Assembly (NCBI RefSeq): GCF_031457455.1
Contig: NZ_JAVDWU010000002.1
Span: 186,001-250,000, forward strand
Direction: 5' to 3'
DNA: 64,000 bases
Source of the DNA: Hydrogenophaga palleronii_A
GTDB lineage: Bacteria > Pseudomonadota > Gammaproteobacteria > Burkholderiales > Burkholderiaceae_C
The translations under genes and the position numbers were made by a program. Shown in pieces: positions 33,347-42,829 of this stretch. The notes below the pieces were generated by a model. That model was not told the DNA's origin. It did no database searches and saw only the letters and a program-made list of their open reading frames with translations. How positions within the stretch are numbered: the first letter of the stretch is position 1; each line of letters opens with the position of its first letter.

Positions 33347-34168
33347 ATGACTTTGCTTGCGATCCTGGTCGGGACCATCGCCGCGGGTGTCGGCAGTGTG
33401 TGGCTGGCGGCCTTGCTGGGCTTTTCCGTGCTCGCCCGGTACACCCAGCACATGCTCAGCCTGGCTGCTGGGGCACTCATGGCCACCGCCTTCATGCACC
33501 TGTTGCCAGAGGCTTTCGAGAGCGAGGCCGGTGCCCACGAGTTGTTCGCCCTGCTGCTGGCCGGGCTGGTGTTCTTCTTCCTGCTGGACAAAGCCGAGCT
33601 CTGGCATCACGGGCATGAGCACCACCAGGATCACACCCATGATCATGATCATGACCACGCCACGTCGGGTCTGGCGCATGGTCACCACCACGGGCATCAC
33701 CACCACGCCAGAGGCGAAGGCCGCGCCGGCGGATGGGCTGTTCTGGCTGGCGACAGCGTGCACGCATTCGGCGACGGCATCCTGATCGCCTCTGCCTTCA
33801 TGGCCGACATGCGCCTGGGTGTGGTTGCGGCGGTGGCCGTGCTGGCTCACGAAGTGCCTCACCATATCGGCGATCTGGTGGTGCTGCGGCAGGCCACGGG
33901 AACCGCCCGTGCCGCGCTCTGGAAGGTATCGATGGCCGGAACGGTCACGGCCGTGGGCGGATTGCTGGGCTACTTTCTGCTCAACCGTCTCGCCGACTAC
34001 CTGCCTTATTTTCTGGTTGCCGCTTCGAGCAGCTTCGTCTACGTGGCTTTGGCCGATCTGATTCCCCAGTTGCAAAAGCGCCTGGGTCTGCGCGAAACGG
34101 CGGCACAAGTGGCCTGGTTGCTGACCGGCATCGGCATGGTCACCCTGGTGAGCGGGTTGGCTCACTGA
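33347..34168 (+). CDS. ZIP family metal transporter
   Basis: This 273-residue inner-membrane protein is of the ZIP (ZupT-like) family, which brings zinc or other divalent metals into the cytoplasm. About eight membrane segments are visible. A long histidine-rich loop (about residues 85-125, runs such as HGHHHGHHHH and DHTHDHDHDH) lies between segments 3 and 4. Metal-site motifs are VHAFGDGILIASA and LAHEVPHHIGD. No regulator is adjacent. Direction and metal are inferred from the family. Confidence 0.9.
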   Translation: MTLLAILVGTIAAGVGSVWLAALLGFSVLARYTQHMLSLAAGALMATAFMHLLPEAFESEAGAHELFALLLAGLVFFFLLDKAELWHHGHEHHQDHTHDHDHDHATSGLAHGHHHGHHHHARGEGRAGGWAVLAGDSVHAFGDGILIASAFMADMRLGVVAAVAVLAHEVPHHIGDLVVLRQATGTARAALWKVSMAGTVTAVGGLLGYFLLNRLADYLPYFLVAASSSFVYVALADLIPQLQKRLGLRETAAQVAWLLTGIGMVTLVSGLAH

Positions 34169-34169
34169 G

Positions 34170-34250
34170 CACCCCCCCGCGCCGCTTCGCGTCACCCCCT
34201 CAAGGGGGCGGCACTGGCGGCCCGGCAAAGCCGGTTCCGCGGTGCCCTAG
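34170..34250 (+). repeat. 3' stem-loop repeat after the ZIP gene (inverted pair, left)
   Basis: Family A copy with arms GGCACT (34210-34215) and GGTGCC (34241-34246), five of six pairs kept. It starts three bases after the stop codon and is the mirror image of the copy at 34284-34366. Confidence 0.85.
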
Positions 34251-34283
34251 GACCAACCTCCCCTCCGGAGCGAATGACCCTTT

Positions 34284-34366
34284 CCAGAGATACCGTGGAA
34301 CCGGCTTTGCCGGGCCACAGGTATCGCCCCCTTGAGGGGGTGACGCGAAGCGGCGCAGGGGTGGGC
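34284..34366 (-). repeat. 3' stem-loop repeat after the histidine kinase (inverted pair, right)
   Basis: Family A copy in minus orientation with arms GATACC (34289-34294) and GGTATC (34320-34325). It ends five bases from the kinase stop codon. With the left copy it forms a large inverted repeat between convergent genes. Confidence 0.85.
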
Positions 34367-34370
34367 CAGT

Positions 34371-36935
34371 TCAGCCAGTGGTTTCGCTGCCGAAACTGAA
34401 GACGAAGGTCGCGCCTCCGCCCGGTTCGCCGGAGCCTGCAATGTCGCCACCATGCCGCTCTATGATGCGCCGCACCGTGGCCAGACCCACGCCTGAGCCT
34501 TCGAATTCGGTCACTGCGTGCAGCCGGTTGAAGGGCTTGAACAGGCGATCAGAGCGCGACATGTCAAAACCTGCGCCGTTGTCGCGGATGTAGAACCTGG
34601 GGGGGCCACTGCCAGTGCCTTCCCTGCCCATCTCGATCAAAGCCGGCGTCTGGTGGCGGGTGTATTTCCAGGCGTTGCCCAGCAGGTTCTCCAGCACGAT
34701 GTGGGCCATACGCGCATCACAATTGGCCGTGAGGCTGGGTTGGATGCGCACCTCCACCTCTCTGCCTGCATCGGTGTGGTACAGACGGCGAGCCACATCC
34801 TCTGCCAGATCCGTGAGACTGACCTCCATGCGCTGCAGGCGCCCCTGGCTCACGCGTGCCAGGGCCAGCAGGTCGGTGATCAGGCTGTTCATGCGGGCGA
34901 TGGCACCCTGCACCCGGGCGATCAGATGCTCGTCTTCCTGCGTGAGTCGACCGGCCATCTGTTCGCGCAACACGTGTGTGAAGCCGTCCATGGACCGCAG
35001 TGGCGACTTCAGGTCGTGCGACACCGAATAAGAGAAGCTCTCCAGTTCGCGGTTCAGGTACTCGAGCTGCTGGGTGCGCGCCGCCACCCGATGCTCCAGC
35101 GTGGCCTGCAGGCGGCGAATTTCCCTGTCCCTGCGCAAGCGCACCAGTTCGGCGTTGCAGCGGCTGGCGAAGATGGTGAGCAGGGCACGCACATCGGGCG
35201 TCGGGTCGCGCCGCTCGCGCCAGACCACCGCCATCACACCAATCGCCGAACCGTCCGGGTCGCGCAGCGCCACACCCGACATCGTCTGTGGTGCATCCAG
35301 TTCCATCGCAGGCACATTCAACACCATCTGACTCGCACGCGCATCGATGGTGACCAGTTCTTCCTGCGCCAGGATGCCGATCAAGGTGGTCTGCGCGAGC
35401 GCTATGCCCCGATTCGGCTGCAGGTCGCCCTCCTGTAGCAGGGCAAGCGTGTCGAGCTCACCGCTCTGACCGAGCTCGCCAATCAACACGCCATCTGCGC
35501 CAATGCCTTCGGCCAGGCGTTCGGCGAGCGAAAGGAAGAACGCCTCGCCGGTCTTGGACGACACCCCGCGAGCAACGCTCATCAACATGGCTTCCCGGCG
35601 TTGCTGCTCACTGACATTGACGCTGTAGACCAGTTCACAGGCCTCGCCATCCAGATCGATGCGGCGCGACCAGAGTTTCACGTGAACGGGCTCTCCCCAC
35701 TTGTTGCGTAGCCGCGTGGGAAAACCAAGAACCTCTCCGTGTTCATTGAGTTGCCGGGTGTAGGCCTGGTGCTCCGTCTCTGTCACCCAAACGTTCAGGT
35801 CTGTCGAGGTGTGTCCGAGCATTTCGTCTGCGCGATAGCCCAGCACCTGCTCGTTGGCATCATTGACCTCCAGGTACTGGCCATCGCGCAATCGGCAGAT
35901 CACGGTTCCCAGGGGGCTGAAACTGAAAGCGGTGGAGAAGCGTTGTTGCGATGTTTCCAGTGCCACACGCGACGCCACTTCGTTGGTGACGTCGAGCACC
36001 ATCACCAGCAGAAGGCGCTCAAATCCTTCCTCCAGCAGCTCGGCAGAAATCTGCACATCAATGCAGCTGCCGTCCTTGCGCAGGCTGCGCGCACGCATGG
36101 CGCGAACCTCTCCGTGCTGTTTGAGCTGGGCCCGGAAACGCCGATGCTCGTCAGCGTCCGCCCAGAGCGAGGGGGGCAGTTGCCCTTGCACCTCTTCCCG
36201 CCTGTAGCCGGTGAGTGCCAGGAAAGCATCATTGGCATCGATCACCACCTTCGCTTCAACCGACTGCACCAGGCAGGCCGCGGGGTTGTTCCGGAACAGC
36301 GTCTTGAAGCGCTTCTCACTGGCGCGAAGGCCTTCCTGGGCGACCTGTGCTTTGAGCAGGCTCTGGGCCTGGCTGTGGTAGGCCTCGATCAGGCGATGGC
36401 GGCCAAAAAACATGCTGACCAGAATCGCCGCGATCACGCCCGCCTGGATGAACCAGACCACCCAGGTGACGGGCAGCATTTGGCTCCCAAGCATGCCTTG
36501 CTGCTCCATCCAGTTGAAGGCGCCCAGCACCGCGATGCAGTACACGCCCACGGTCGCCAGGCTCAGTTTGGGCAGGAAGGTGCCTGCCATGATCACGCCC
36601 GCCATCATGGCCAGCACAGCCGCACTGCGTACCGTGCCTTCGTAGTACAGCGCCATGGTGGAGGTGGCCAGAAGGCCGCCGATCAGCAAGTGCGCCACCA
36701 GCCGCGTGTGCCCAATTTGAAAGGGCAGCCAGAGGGTCAAGACAAAAACACACATCGCCCCCACCACCCCTGTCAGGGGCGTGAAGCCACTTCGATCAAG
36801 CAGAGCCAGAAAGATGACAGGCATGAAGCAGCAGACGGTCAGCAACAGTGAGCGCACGACCTGACGTTGCTGCTGTTCAATGGCGCTGGGCAGGCGGGGG
36901 CTCAACGGGTCGTCGTCGACGGGAAGGTAATCCAT
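34371..36935 (-). CDS. membrane PAS/GAF sensor histidine kinase (B)
   Basis: This 854-residue kinase has about six N-terminal membrane segments (residues ~28-175), two PAS domains (FKTLFRNNPAACLVQ and FSTAFSFSPLGTVICR), a GAF domain, and a phosphoacceptor helix with SVSHDLKSPLRSMDGF, as in phytochrome-like kinases, followed by the ATP-binding domain (ENLLGNAWKYT, DNGAGFDMSRSDRLF, GSGVGLATVRRII). There is no receiver domain and no response regulator nearby. It lies 14 bp after a paralogue, so the two are probably cotranscribed. Signal unknown. Confidence 0.9.
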   Translation of the reverse strand: MDYLPVDDDPLSPRLPSAIEQQQRQVVRSLLLTVCCFMPVIFLALLDRSGFTPLTGVVGAMCVFVLTLWLPFQIGHTRLVAHLLIGGLLATSTMALYYEGTVRSAAVLAMMAGVIMAGTFLPKLSLATVGVYCIAVLGAFNWMEQQGMLGSQMLPVTWVVWFIQAGVIAAILVSMFFGRHRLIEAYHSQAQSLLKAQVAQEGLRASEKRFKTLFRNNPAACLVQSVEAKVVIDANDAFLALTGYRREEVQGQLPPSLWADADEHRRFRAQLKQHGEVRAMRARSLRKDGSCIDVQISAELLEEGFERLLLVMVLDVTNEVASRVALETSQQRFSTAFSFSPLGTVICRLRDGQYLEVNDANEQVLGYRADEMLGHTSTDLNVWVTETEHQAYTRQLNEHGEVLGFPTRLRNKWGEPVHVKLWSRRIDLDGEACELVYSVNVSEQQRREAMLMSVARGVSSKTGEAFFLSLAERLAEGIGADGVLIGELGQSGELDTLALLQEGDLQPNRGIALAQTTLIGILAQEELVTIDARASQMVLNVPAMELDAPQTMSGVALRDPDGSAIGVMAVVWRERRDPTPDVRALLTIFASRCNAELVRLRRDREIRRLQATLEHRVAARTQQLEYLNRELESFSYSVSHDLKSPLRSMDGFTHVLREQMAGRLTQEDEHLIARVQGAIARMNSLITDLLALARVSQGRLQRMEVSLTDLAEDVARRLYHTDAGREVEVRIQPSLTANCDARMAHIVLENLLGNAWKYTRHQTPALIEMGREGTGSGPPRFYIRDNGAGFDMSRSDRLFKPFNRLHAVTEFEGSGVGLATVRRIIERHGGDIAGSGEPGGGATFVFSFGSETTG

Positions 36936-36949
36936 GAAGGCGTGGAATT

Positions 36950-39541
36950 TCAGGCTTGGGTTGGCGTGGTTCTGTTCGCCATCGCTTGCGGGCAGACAGG
37001 TTCAAGGTGAAACGAGAAGGTGGCGCCCGCACCCGGTTCGCCGTAGCCGCTGATGCTGCCGCCGTGGCGCTCAATGATTCGACGCACGGTGGCCAGCCCG
37101 ATGCCTGTGCCCTCGAACTCGCCGGGCATGTGCAGACGCTGGAAGGGCTTGAACAGTTGATCGGCCAGTGCCATGTTGAATCCAACACCGTTGTCGCGCA
37201 CATAAAAATCCGTCGGCAGTCCCGGGACGGTGGCCAACTGTCCGAACTCGATCAGGGGTGAGGCCTGCATGCGGGTGTATTTCAGGGCGTTGACCAGCAG
37301 ATTCTCCAGCGCAATCCGTGTGAGGCGGGCGTCACATCGCGCGCTGAGCCCTGGCTTGATGCGTAGCTCCACCTTGCGTTCGGGTTGCCTGGCCAGTTCC
37401 TGTTCCAGGATGTCACGCACCATGCAGCTGAGGTCGACGGTCTGGAGTTGCAGCTTGCCCTGACTCACCCGGGCGAGCGCCAACATGTCGGCAATCAGGT
37501 TGCTCATGCGGTGGGTTGAAGCGAGGATCCGATCGAACAGAGCCTGCTCTTCCTCGGTGAGGCGACCAGCAAGGTGATCGCTCAGGATCTGCGTGAAGCC
37601 ATCGATCGAACGCAGTGGCGACTTCAGATCGTGTGACACCGAATAGGCGAACGAGTCGAGCTCACTGTTGAGGCGTTGCAGGTCGGCGGTGCGCTCCCTC
37701 ACACGGACCTCCAGTGTTTCATTGAGATGCCGGATTTCCCGGTCCCGCTTCAGGCGCAGCAGTTCGGCATTGGCCCGGCTGGCGAAGATCGACATCAGGG
37801 CCTGCATCTCGGGTGTGAGCACGATGGGGCGCTTCCACATTGCACTGAGCACGCCAATGGCCACGCCTTGCTCATCCCGCATCGACTGTCCCACGTAAGC
37901 CTCGAAGCCCGCAGCGACCAGGGACGTGCCGTCGGGAAACCGGGCAGCCAGTTGCTCTGTGTGCACACAGAGGCCTGCCTCACGAAGCGCCTGGTCGCAG
38001 GGTGTGTGCTGGGGGGCGAAATTGAAATTTCGGCTTTGCCCGCCCTCACGCCAGACCGAAAGGGTCTTGATTTTTTGCTCAGACCTCAATTCGCCCATGA
38101 TCACCATGTCAGCGTCCAGTGACAGTGCCATGTGCCGGGTGAGAGCTGGAAAAAAGTCTTCCCCCGTCTTGCCGGTCACGCCTCGGGCCACATCAAGCAA
38201 CAGGGCCTCCCGGCGTTTCTCGGCGCTGATGTCGACGGTGCAGGAAAGAATGCACGGCTCCCCGTCTATTTCGATCAGTTCGGCCCATAGCCGTGCATCG
38301 ATCACCCTGCCATCCTTGTGACGCATGCGGGTGTCGTAGTTGTGAATGCGTCCCTCGCCTCTCAGTTTCGAGACAAAGGCATCCCGATCGGCCTGTGTGA
38401 GCCATGAGCCCACTTCCAGGGTGCTCTTGCCCTTGAGTTCCTGGGCCGAAAAGCCCTGCACGCGATCGGCACCTTCGTTGACTTCAATGAAGGAGCCATC
38501 CGACACCCGCGTGATGGTCATGTTCAGCGGGCTGAAGTTGAAAGCCTTCGCAAACCGCTCTTCCGATCGACGCAGCTCTTCCAGTGCATGCGCCAGTTCG
38601 CTGATGTCACTCACGGTGGTGATGATGAGCTTGTCCTCCCGGTCATTGCCCATTTCGCTGGAAACATGGGCCTCGAAGGTGCTGCCATCCGCACGCAATC
38701 CGGTGCATCGAAACAGCTGTACCTGACGCAATTCGAACAGGCGAGCGGCGTAGGCCACACGTTGCTCGGGTTGGGCCCAGAGCATTTCGTCCGACTGACC
38801 CAGCACGGCCTCACGCGCATAGCCGTAGCAGCGCTCAAACGCGGGGTTTACATCCAGGATGGCACCGGTTCTTGCCGACTGCGCGATCATCGGGCTTGGG
38901 CTGGTCCGAAAGATGCGAGCAAAGCGTTCCTGATTGAGGTCGAGCTTTTTTTCTGTGCGCTTCCTGCGTTCCAGCTCATTGCTCAGTTCGGCCGACGTCG
39001 TTTCAAGCTGCAGGCGGCTGTAGTAGACCATGGCAGCCACCACGACCAATGTGATCGACAGTGTCCACCAGTTCTTGAGGCCGACCTGAAAATCAGCGAG
39101 GCGAAGAAGGCCGTTGGCTTCAGCTGCGATCAGACCGCCCAAGGAAATCACACTGAACGCCACCGCAGCGACAAGGGCCTTTCGACCCATGAAAATGCCG
39201 GCAGCGGCGACCGCGCCCACGAAAAGGAAGCTGGAGCTGGTTCGCACCGATCCGAATGCCACGACACCCACGACCGCCACAACCATCACCGAGAACACGA
39301 GGGCATGGGCCATGTACCTGCGAAGGCCCAGTCGAAAGAACACCCAGCAGGTCCAGCTAGACAGTGCCATCAGCGCCGTGACCACTGTTTCCAGCTGGTT
39401 GGAAGTGGTGAAGTAAACCAATGGCACCAAGATGGTCGCCGCCAGGCTGATCAGGAGTGCAATCCATCCCAACGACTCGCTTTGCCGGTCGATGGCCTGC
39501 GCTTCTTGAAGCGGCGGGGTGCTTGTCTCGATGGGTTTCAC
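36950..39541 (-). CDS. membrane PAS/GAF sensor histidine kinase (A)
   Basis: This 863-residue kinase is the first of a tandem paralogous pair. It has several N-terminal membrane segments (to about residue 180), two PAS domains (FARIFRTSPSPMIAQ, FAKAFNFSPLNMTIT), a GAF domain, the histidine motif YSVSHDLKSPLRSIDGF and an ATPase domain (NLLVNALKYTR, DNGVGFNMALADQLF, GTGIGLATVRRII). Domain order and motif spacing match the following gene almost point for point, which indicates duplication followed by divergence. No partner regulator is in the window. Confidence 0.9.
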   Translation of the reverse strand: MKPIETSTPPLQEAQAIDRQSESLGWIALLISLAATILVPLVYFTTSNQLETVVTALMALSSWTCWVFFRLGLRRYMAHALVFSVMVVAVVGVVAFGSVRTSSSFLFVGAVAAAGIFMGRKALVAAVAFSVISLGGLIAAEANGLLRLADFQVGLKNWWTLSITLVVVAAMVYYSRLQLETTSAELSNELERRKRTEKKLDLNQERFARIFRTSPSPMIAQSARTGAILDVNPAFERCYGYAREAVLGQSDEMLWAQPEQRVAYAARLFELRQVQLFRCTGLRADGSTFEAHVSSEMGNDREDKLIITTVSDISELAHALEELRRSEERFAKAFNFSPLNMTITRVSDGSFIEVNEGADRVQGFSAQELKGKSTLEVGSWLTQADRDAFVSKLRGEGRIHNYDTRMRHKDGRVIDARLWAELIEIDGEPCILSCTVDISAEKRREALLLDVARGVTGKTGEDFFPALTRHMALSLDADMVIMGELRSEQKIKTLSVWREGGQSRNFNFAPQHTPCDQALREAGLCVHTEQLAARFPDGTSLVAAGFEAYVGQSMRDEQGVAIGVLSAMWKRPIVLTPEMQALMSIFASRANAELLRLKRDREIRHLNETLEVRVRERTADLQRLNSELDSFAYSVSHDLKSPLRSIDGFTQILSDHLAGRLTEEEQALFDRILASTHRMSNLIADMLALARVSQGKLQLQTVDLSCMVRDILEQELARQPERKVELRIKPGLSARCDARLTRIALENLLVNALKYTRMQASPLIEFGQLATVPGLPTDFYVRDNGVGFNMALADQLFKPFQRLHMPGEFEGTGIGLATVRRIIERHGGSISGYGEPGAGATFSFHLEPVCPQAMANRTTPTQA

Positions 39542-39647
39542 GGGGGTCGGTGCTCGTGGTGTTCTGTACGCTGTTGTCCCCGCGGCCTATTTCTTGCGCT
39601 CCGGCATGCCGGGCGCCTGCAGATTTATCGACCAGCTCCGCGCAGAC

Positions 39648-40502
39648 TTAACTCTTGGCACGTGGTGTGCCCGGCGTGTTGCACCATGCGCTCCAGCTGC
39701 CGGGATACAGCGTGGTGCGTCCAAGGCCGGCAAGCTCCATGGCCAGCAGGTTCGGAATCGCGCTGACGCCACTGCCGCACTGGTGGACCACCCCTTGCAC
39801 GTCACGACCGGCCAGCAAGGTCTTGAACTCGGCCTGCAACACCTCGGCCGGCTTGAACCGGCCATCGGGCAGCAGGTTGTCTGAAAAAGGCCGGTTCAAT
39901 GCACCCGGTATGTGACCCGCCACGGGATCAAGCGGCTCCATTTCGCCGCGGAACCGGGCCGACGCGCGTGCATCGACGAGGGTCAAGGTCGGCTGGCCGA
40001 TGCGCTTCACGAGGGTGGCGGTGTCGATGGTTTTCACCAGTGCGTCCCGCAAAGGGTAGTCCGTGGCTGGAATCGCTGCGGGGCCGGTGCCTGATTCGGT
40101 GGGAGCGCCGGTGGCCAGCCAGGCGGGAAGTCCGCCATCCAGCACGGCCACTGCTTCGTGCCCGACCCATTTCAGCATCCACCATAGGCGCCCGCAGTAA
40201 TTCGCTCCCTGGCGGTCGTAGACAACCACTTGTTGATCTGGGGTCAGTCCGGTCCCTCCGAGCCAGCCAGCGAACTGTCCGCGAGAGGGAAGGGGGTGCC
40301 TGCCCTCACTTGCGTCAGCGCCGTGGGCGCTGAGGTGCAGGTTCAGGTCGGCGTGCCGGGCGCCTGGAATGTGCTGTTCTTCGTACTGCGCGCGACCTTT
40401 GGCTGGGTCGGTCAGATCAAAACTGCAATCGAAGACCCTCGGTGGCAGGCTGCTGTTGAGCAACGCCTGGAGCGTCTCAGCGGTGATCAGGGTGGTATGC
40501 AT
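39648..40502 (-). CDS. sseA: SseA-type thiosulfate/3-mercaptopyruvate sulfurtransferase
   Basis: This 284-residue protein has two rhodanese domains. The second carries the active-site loop HQCGSGVSAIPN, the CGSGV-S/T form typical of 3-mercaptopyruvate sulfurtransferases rather than thiosulfate enzymes. Other marks are DAHGADASEGRHPLP-like text in the first domain (HGADASEGRHPLPSRGQF) and the linker FRGEMEPLDPVAGHIPGA. The start at 40502 gives the family N-terminus TTLITAETLQALL; an ATG 45 bases upstream adds unmatched residues. Confidence 0.9.
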   Translation of the reverse strand: MHTTLITAETLQALLNSSLPPRVFDCSFDLTDPAKGRAQYEEQHIPGARHADLNLHLSAHGADASEGRHPLPSRGQFAGWLGGTGLTPDQQVVVYDRQGANYCGRLWWMLKWVGHEAVAVLDGGLPAWLATGAPTESGTGPAAIPATDYPLRDALVKTIDTATLVKRIGQPTLTLVDARASARFRGEMEPLDPVAGHIPGALNRPFSDNLLPDGRFKPAEVLQAEFKTLLAGRDVQGVVHQCGSGVSAIPNLLAMELAGLGRTTLYPGSWSAWCNTPGTPRAKS

Positions 40503-40599
40503 GCCCGGGATTGTCCCGCACGAGGCGCAATGTGGCCATGCCACCAAAGCGTTACTGCGGGCAGACGCCTGCGCAGGTTTTCACGAAATCAGGCGGGCA

Positions 40600-41490
40600 T
40601 CAATGGTCTTCGGCCGGCGCATTGGGCACCGCGCGCGAACGCAGCACCGTGGCGGCGATGCCGCTGACGATGATGAGGGCCATGCCGGCCCAGCCCATCA
40701 GTGGCAGCACATCGCCGAAGAAAGCCAGTCCGTAGATGCCTGCGAACACGATGCCTGAGTACTGCAGGTTCGCCACCACCATCGTGGCACCACGCGAGTA
40801 GGCGCGCGTCATGCAAAGCTGACCCATCACCGCGAGCAGCCCGATCGGCAGCAACCAGAGCGCGCTCGGCCAATGCCATGCACTGGCTCCGACAAACAGC
40901 ATGCCGAGCCCGCCAGCGACCACAGCACCCACCGAAAAGTAGAAGACGGTTCGGCTCTCTGGCTCGCCCGCGCGGGACAGTGACGCGACCTGCAGGTAGG
41001 CAAAAGCGGAGAAGATGCCCGAGAGCAGACCCACCAGCGCACCCACTGCCTGGTCATTGTTGAGCGTGGGACGCAGCATCATGGCCACGCCGGCGAAACC
41101 GGCCAACACGGTAAGAAACAGCGGGCCCTGCCGTCGGATCGGGGCATTGCTGCCCTGGGTGAGCACCGCACCGCCGACAAGGAAGGCGGCGATCCACACG
41201 CTGCTCATGTAGTTGAGGGTCACAGCGGTGGCCAGCGGCAGCGCGGCAATGGCATAAAACCACGCCGTCAGAGCAATCACGCCGACCACACTGCGCCAGA
41301 AATGCATCATGGGCACCGAAGTGCCGAGCGTCACCCCCCGCATGCGCGTGAACCCGATCAGAAATAGCACGCCCACCAGCCCCCGGTAGGCGACGATCTC
41401 GAAGCTGTTGAAGTGCACCGACGCAAATTTGATGCACACACCCATGGAGGCGAAGAACAGCGATGCCAGCAGCATCCACAGGGCCTGCAT
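40600..41490 (-). CDS. EamA/DMT family transporter
   Basis: This 296-residue inner-membrane protein shows ten predicted membrane segments in two five-segment EamA repeats, beginning MQALWMLLASLFFASMGVCIKFAS. The drug/metabolite transporter superfamily mostly exports small metabolites or amino acids. The substrate cannot be told from sequence. Upstream of it lie two intergenic repeats and the Rieske oxygenase gene on the same strand. Confidence 0.88.
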   Translation of the reverse strand: MQALWMLLASLFFASMGVCIKFASVHFNSFEIVAYRGLVGVLFLIGFTRMRGVTLGTSVPMMHFWRSVVGVIALTAWFYAIAALPLATAVTLNYMSSVWIAAFLVGGAVLTQGSNAPIRRQGPLFLTVLAGFAGVAMMLRPTLNNDQAVGALVGLLSGIFSAFAYLQVASLSRAGEPESRTVFYFSVGAVVAGGLGMLFVGASAWHWPSALWLLPIGLLAVMGQLCMTRAYSRGATMVVANLQYSGIVFAGIYGLAFFGDVLPLMGWAGMALIIVSGIAATVLRSRAVPNAPAEDH

Positions 41491-41499
41491 GACTAATAG

Positions 41500-41580
41500 C
41501 CCCCACGCTCCGCCGCTTGCGCGGGTCGCTGCCCCCCGAGGGGGCTGATCCGGCTTGGGGCGGCCCGGCGCCGGATCGCG
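41500..41580 (+). repeat. intergenic repeat, family B copy 2
   Basis: Related to the element at 18117-18195, with arms GATCCGGC and GCCGGATC around TTGGGGCGGCCCGGC and a CCCCCCGAGGGGG hairpin. It lies next to a family A copy. Confidence 0.75.
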
Positions 41581-41616
41581 TTGCCCCCAAGCGTCGCCGC
41601 TGCGCGGACAGCGTCG

Positions 41617-41699
41617 TCCAGGGTCACCGCGGAACCGGCTTTGCCGGGCCGCTGGTGACGCCCCCCTGGGGGGGTGACGCCGAAGGCGGCGCGGGGGGG
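41617..41699 (-). repeat. 3' stem-loop repeat overlapping the Rieske gene end
   Basis: Family A copy with arms GTCACC (41623-41628) and GGTGAC (41654-41659). The oxygenase reading frame runs through it and stops inside the outer arm (stop at 41624-41626). Confidence 0.85.
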
Positions 41700-42829
41700 A
41701 TCATCCTCTCCCTATACCATTCATGGAAGTGCTGCATGCCATCTTCCATCGGGCTCTGGTAGGGCCCCACCTCGTTGTCGCCACGCGCCAGCAGCGCTTT
41801 GCGTCCCGCATCCATGCGTTCGGCAATCTCGTCGTCTTCAATACACGTTTCCATGTAGGCCGCGCGCTGCGCCTCGACAAACTCCCGCTCGAAGGCCGCG
41901 ATGTCCTCCGGGTAGAAAAATTCCACCCGGTTGAGCGTCTGGTCCACGCTGATGGGGTGCAGGGTGGAAACGGTGAGCACGTGCGGGTACCACTCCACCA
42001 TGATGTGCGGGTAGTAGGTGAGCCAGATGGCGCCGTGCTCAGGCATTTTGCCCTCCCGGTATTGCATCAATTGCTCGTGCCAGCGCTGGTACACGGGGCT
42101 ACCGGCCTTCTTTTCCAGGTTCTGGGCACCCACGGTCTGTACCGAAAATTCCGGCTTGAACTCCCAGCGCAGGTCTTCGCAGGTCACGAAATTGCCCAGG
42201 CCCGGGTGGAAGGGGCCGACATGGTAGTCCTCGAGGTAGACCTCGATGAAGGTTTTCCAGTTGTAGTTGCAGGTGTGCAATTCCACGTGGTCGAGCACCA
42301 TGCCTTCAAAGCTGAGCGCGGCGCGTGGCCCCATGCCCGCCAGATCGGCCTCGATATCCCGGCCGTTGTCCTCGAACAGCAGGCCATTCCACTCGCGCAG
42401 CGGGTAGCGCTTCAGGTTCAGGCAGGGGTCTTGCGCAAAATGCGGCGCTCCCAGCAGGGAGCCGAGTGGCGCCTGTTGCCCGCCGCTGTAGGTCCAGCGA
42501 TGCAGCGGACACACGATCTGACCGCCCGCGTGGCCGGCCTTCTGCTCAGCCAGATTGCCCCGACCCTTGAGCATCACGGCCTGCCGGTGGCGGCAGACAT
42601 TGGAGACAAGCTCCACGCCCTGGGCCGTGCGCACCAGCGCGCGGCCTTCGCCCTCATGCTGCAGCGTCTGGTAATCGCCCACGTTGGGCACTGCGTTGGC
42701 GTGCCCCACATACCGGGGCCCGCGCTGAAAGATCGTTTCCAGTTCGCGCTGGAACAGCGCCTGGTCAAAATAGCTGGAAACCGGGAGTTGGCTTCTGGCC
42801 TGCTGAAATTGAAGACTTAAATCAGACAT
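41624..42829 (-). CDS. aromatic ring-hydroxylating oxygenase alpha subunit (Rieske)
   Basis: This 401-residue oxygenase has the [2Fe-2S] Rieske motif CRHRQAV...CPLHRW (about residues 78-116) and a catalytic mononuclear iron site with histidines in EDYHVGPFHPGL. The substrate is unknown; relatives hydroxylate aromatics or demethylate quaternary amines. No reductase or beta subunit is adjacent. The last ~24 residues (from PPAPPSASPPQGGVT) are encoded by the family A repeat at 41617-41699, so the ancestral C-terminus was probably near WYRERMI. A 17-bp palindrome lies upstream (42926). Confidence 0.88.
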   Translation of the reverse strand: MSDLSLQFQQARSQLPVSSYFDQALFQRELETIFQRGPRYVGHANAVPNVGDYQTLQHEGEGRALVRTAQGVELVSNVCRHRQAVMLKGRGNLAEQKAGHAGGQIVCPLHRWTYSGGQQAPLGSLLGAPHFAQDPCLNLKRYPLREWNGLLFEDNGRDIEADLAGMGPRAALSFEGMVLDHVELHTCNYNWKTFIEVYLEDYHVGPFHPGLGNFVTCEDLRWEFKPEFSVQTVGAQNLEKKAGSPVYQRWHEQLMQYREGKMPEHGAIWLTYYPHIMVEWYPHVLTVSTLHPISVDQTLNRVEFFYPEDIAAFEREFVEAQRAAYMETCIEDDEIAERMDAGRKALLARGDNEVGPYQSPMEDGMQHFHEWYRERMIPPAPPSASPPQGGVTSGPAKPVPR

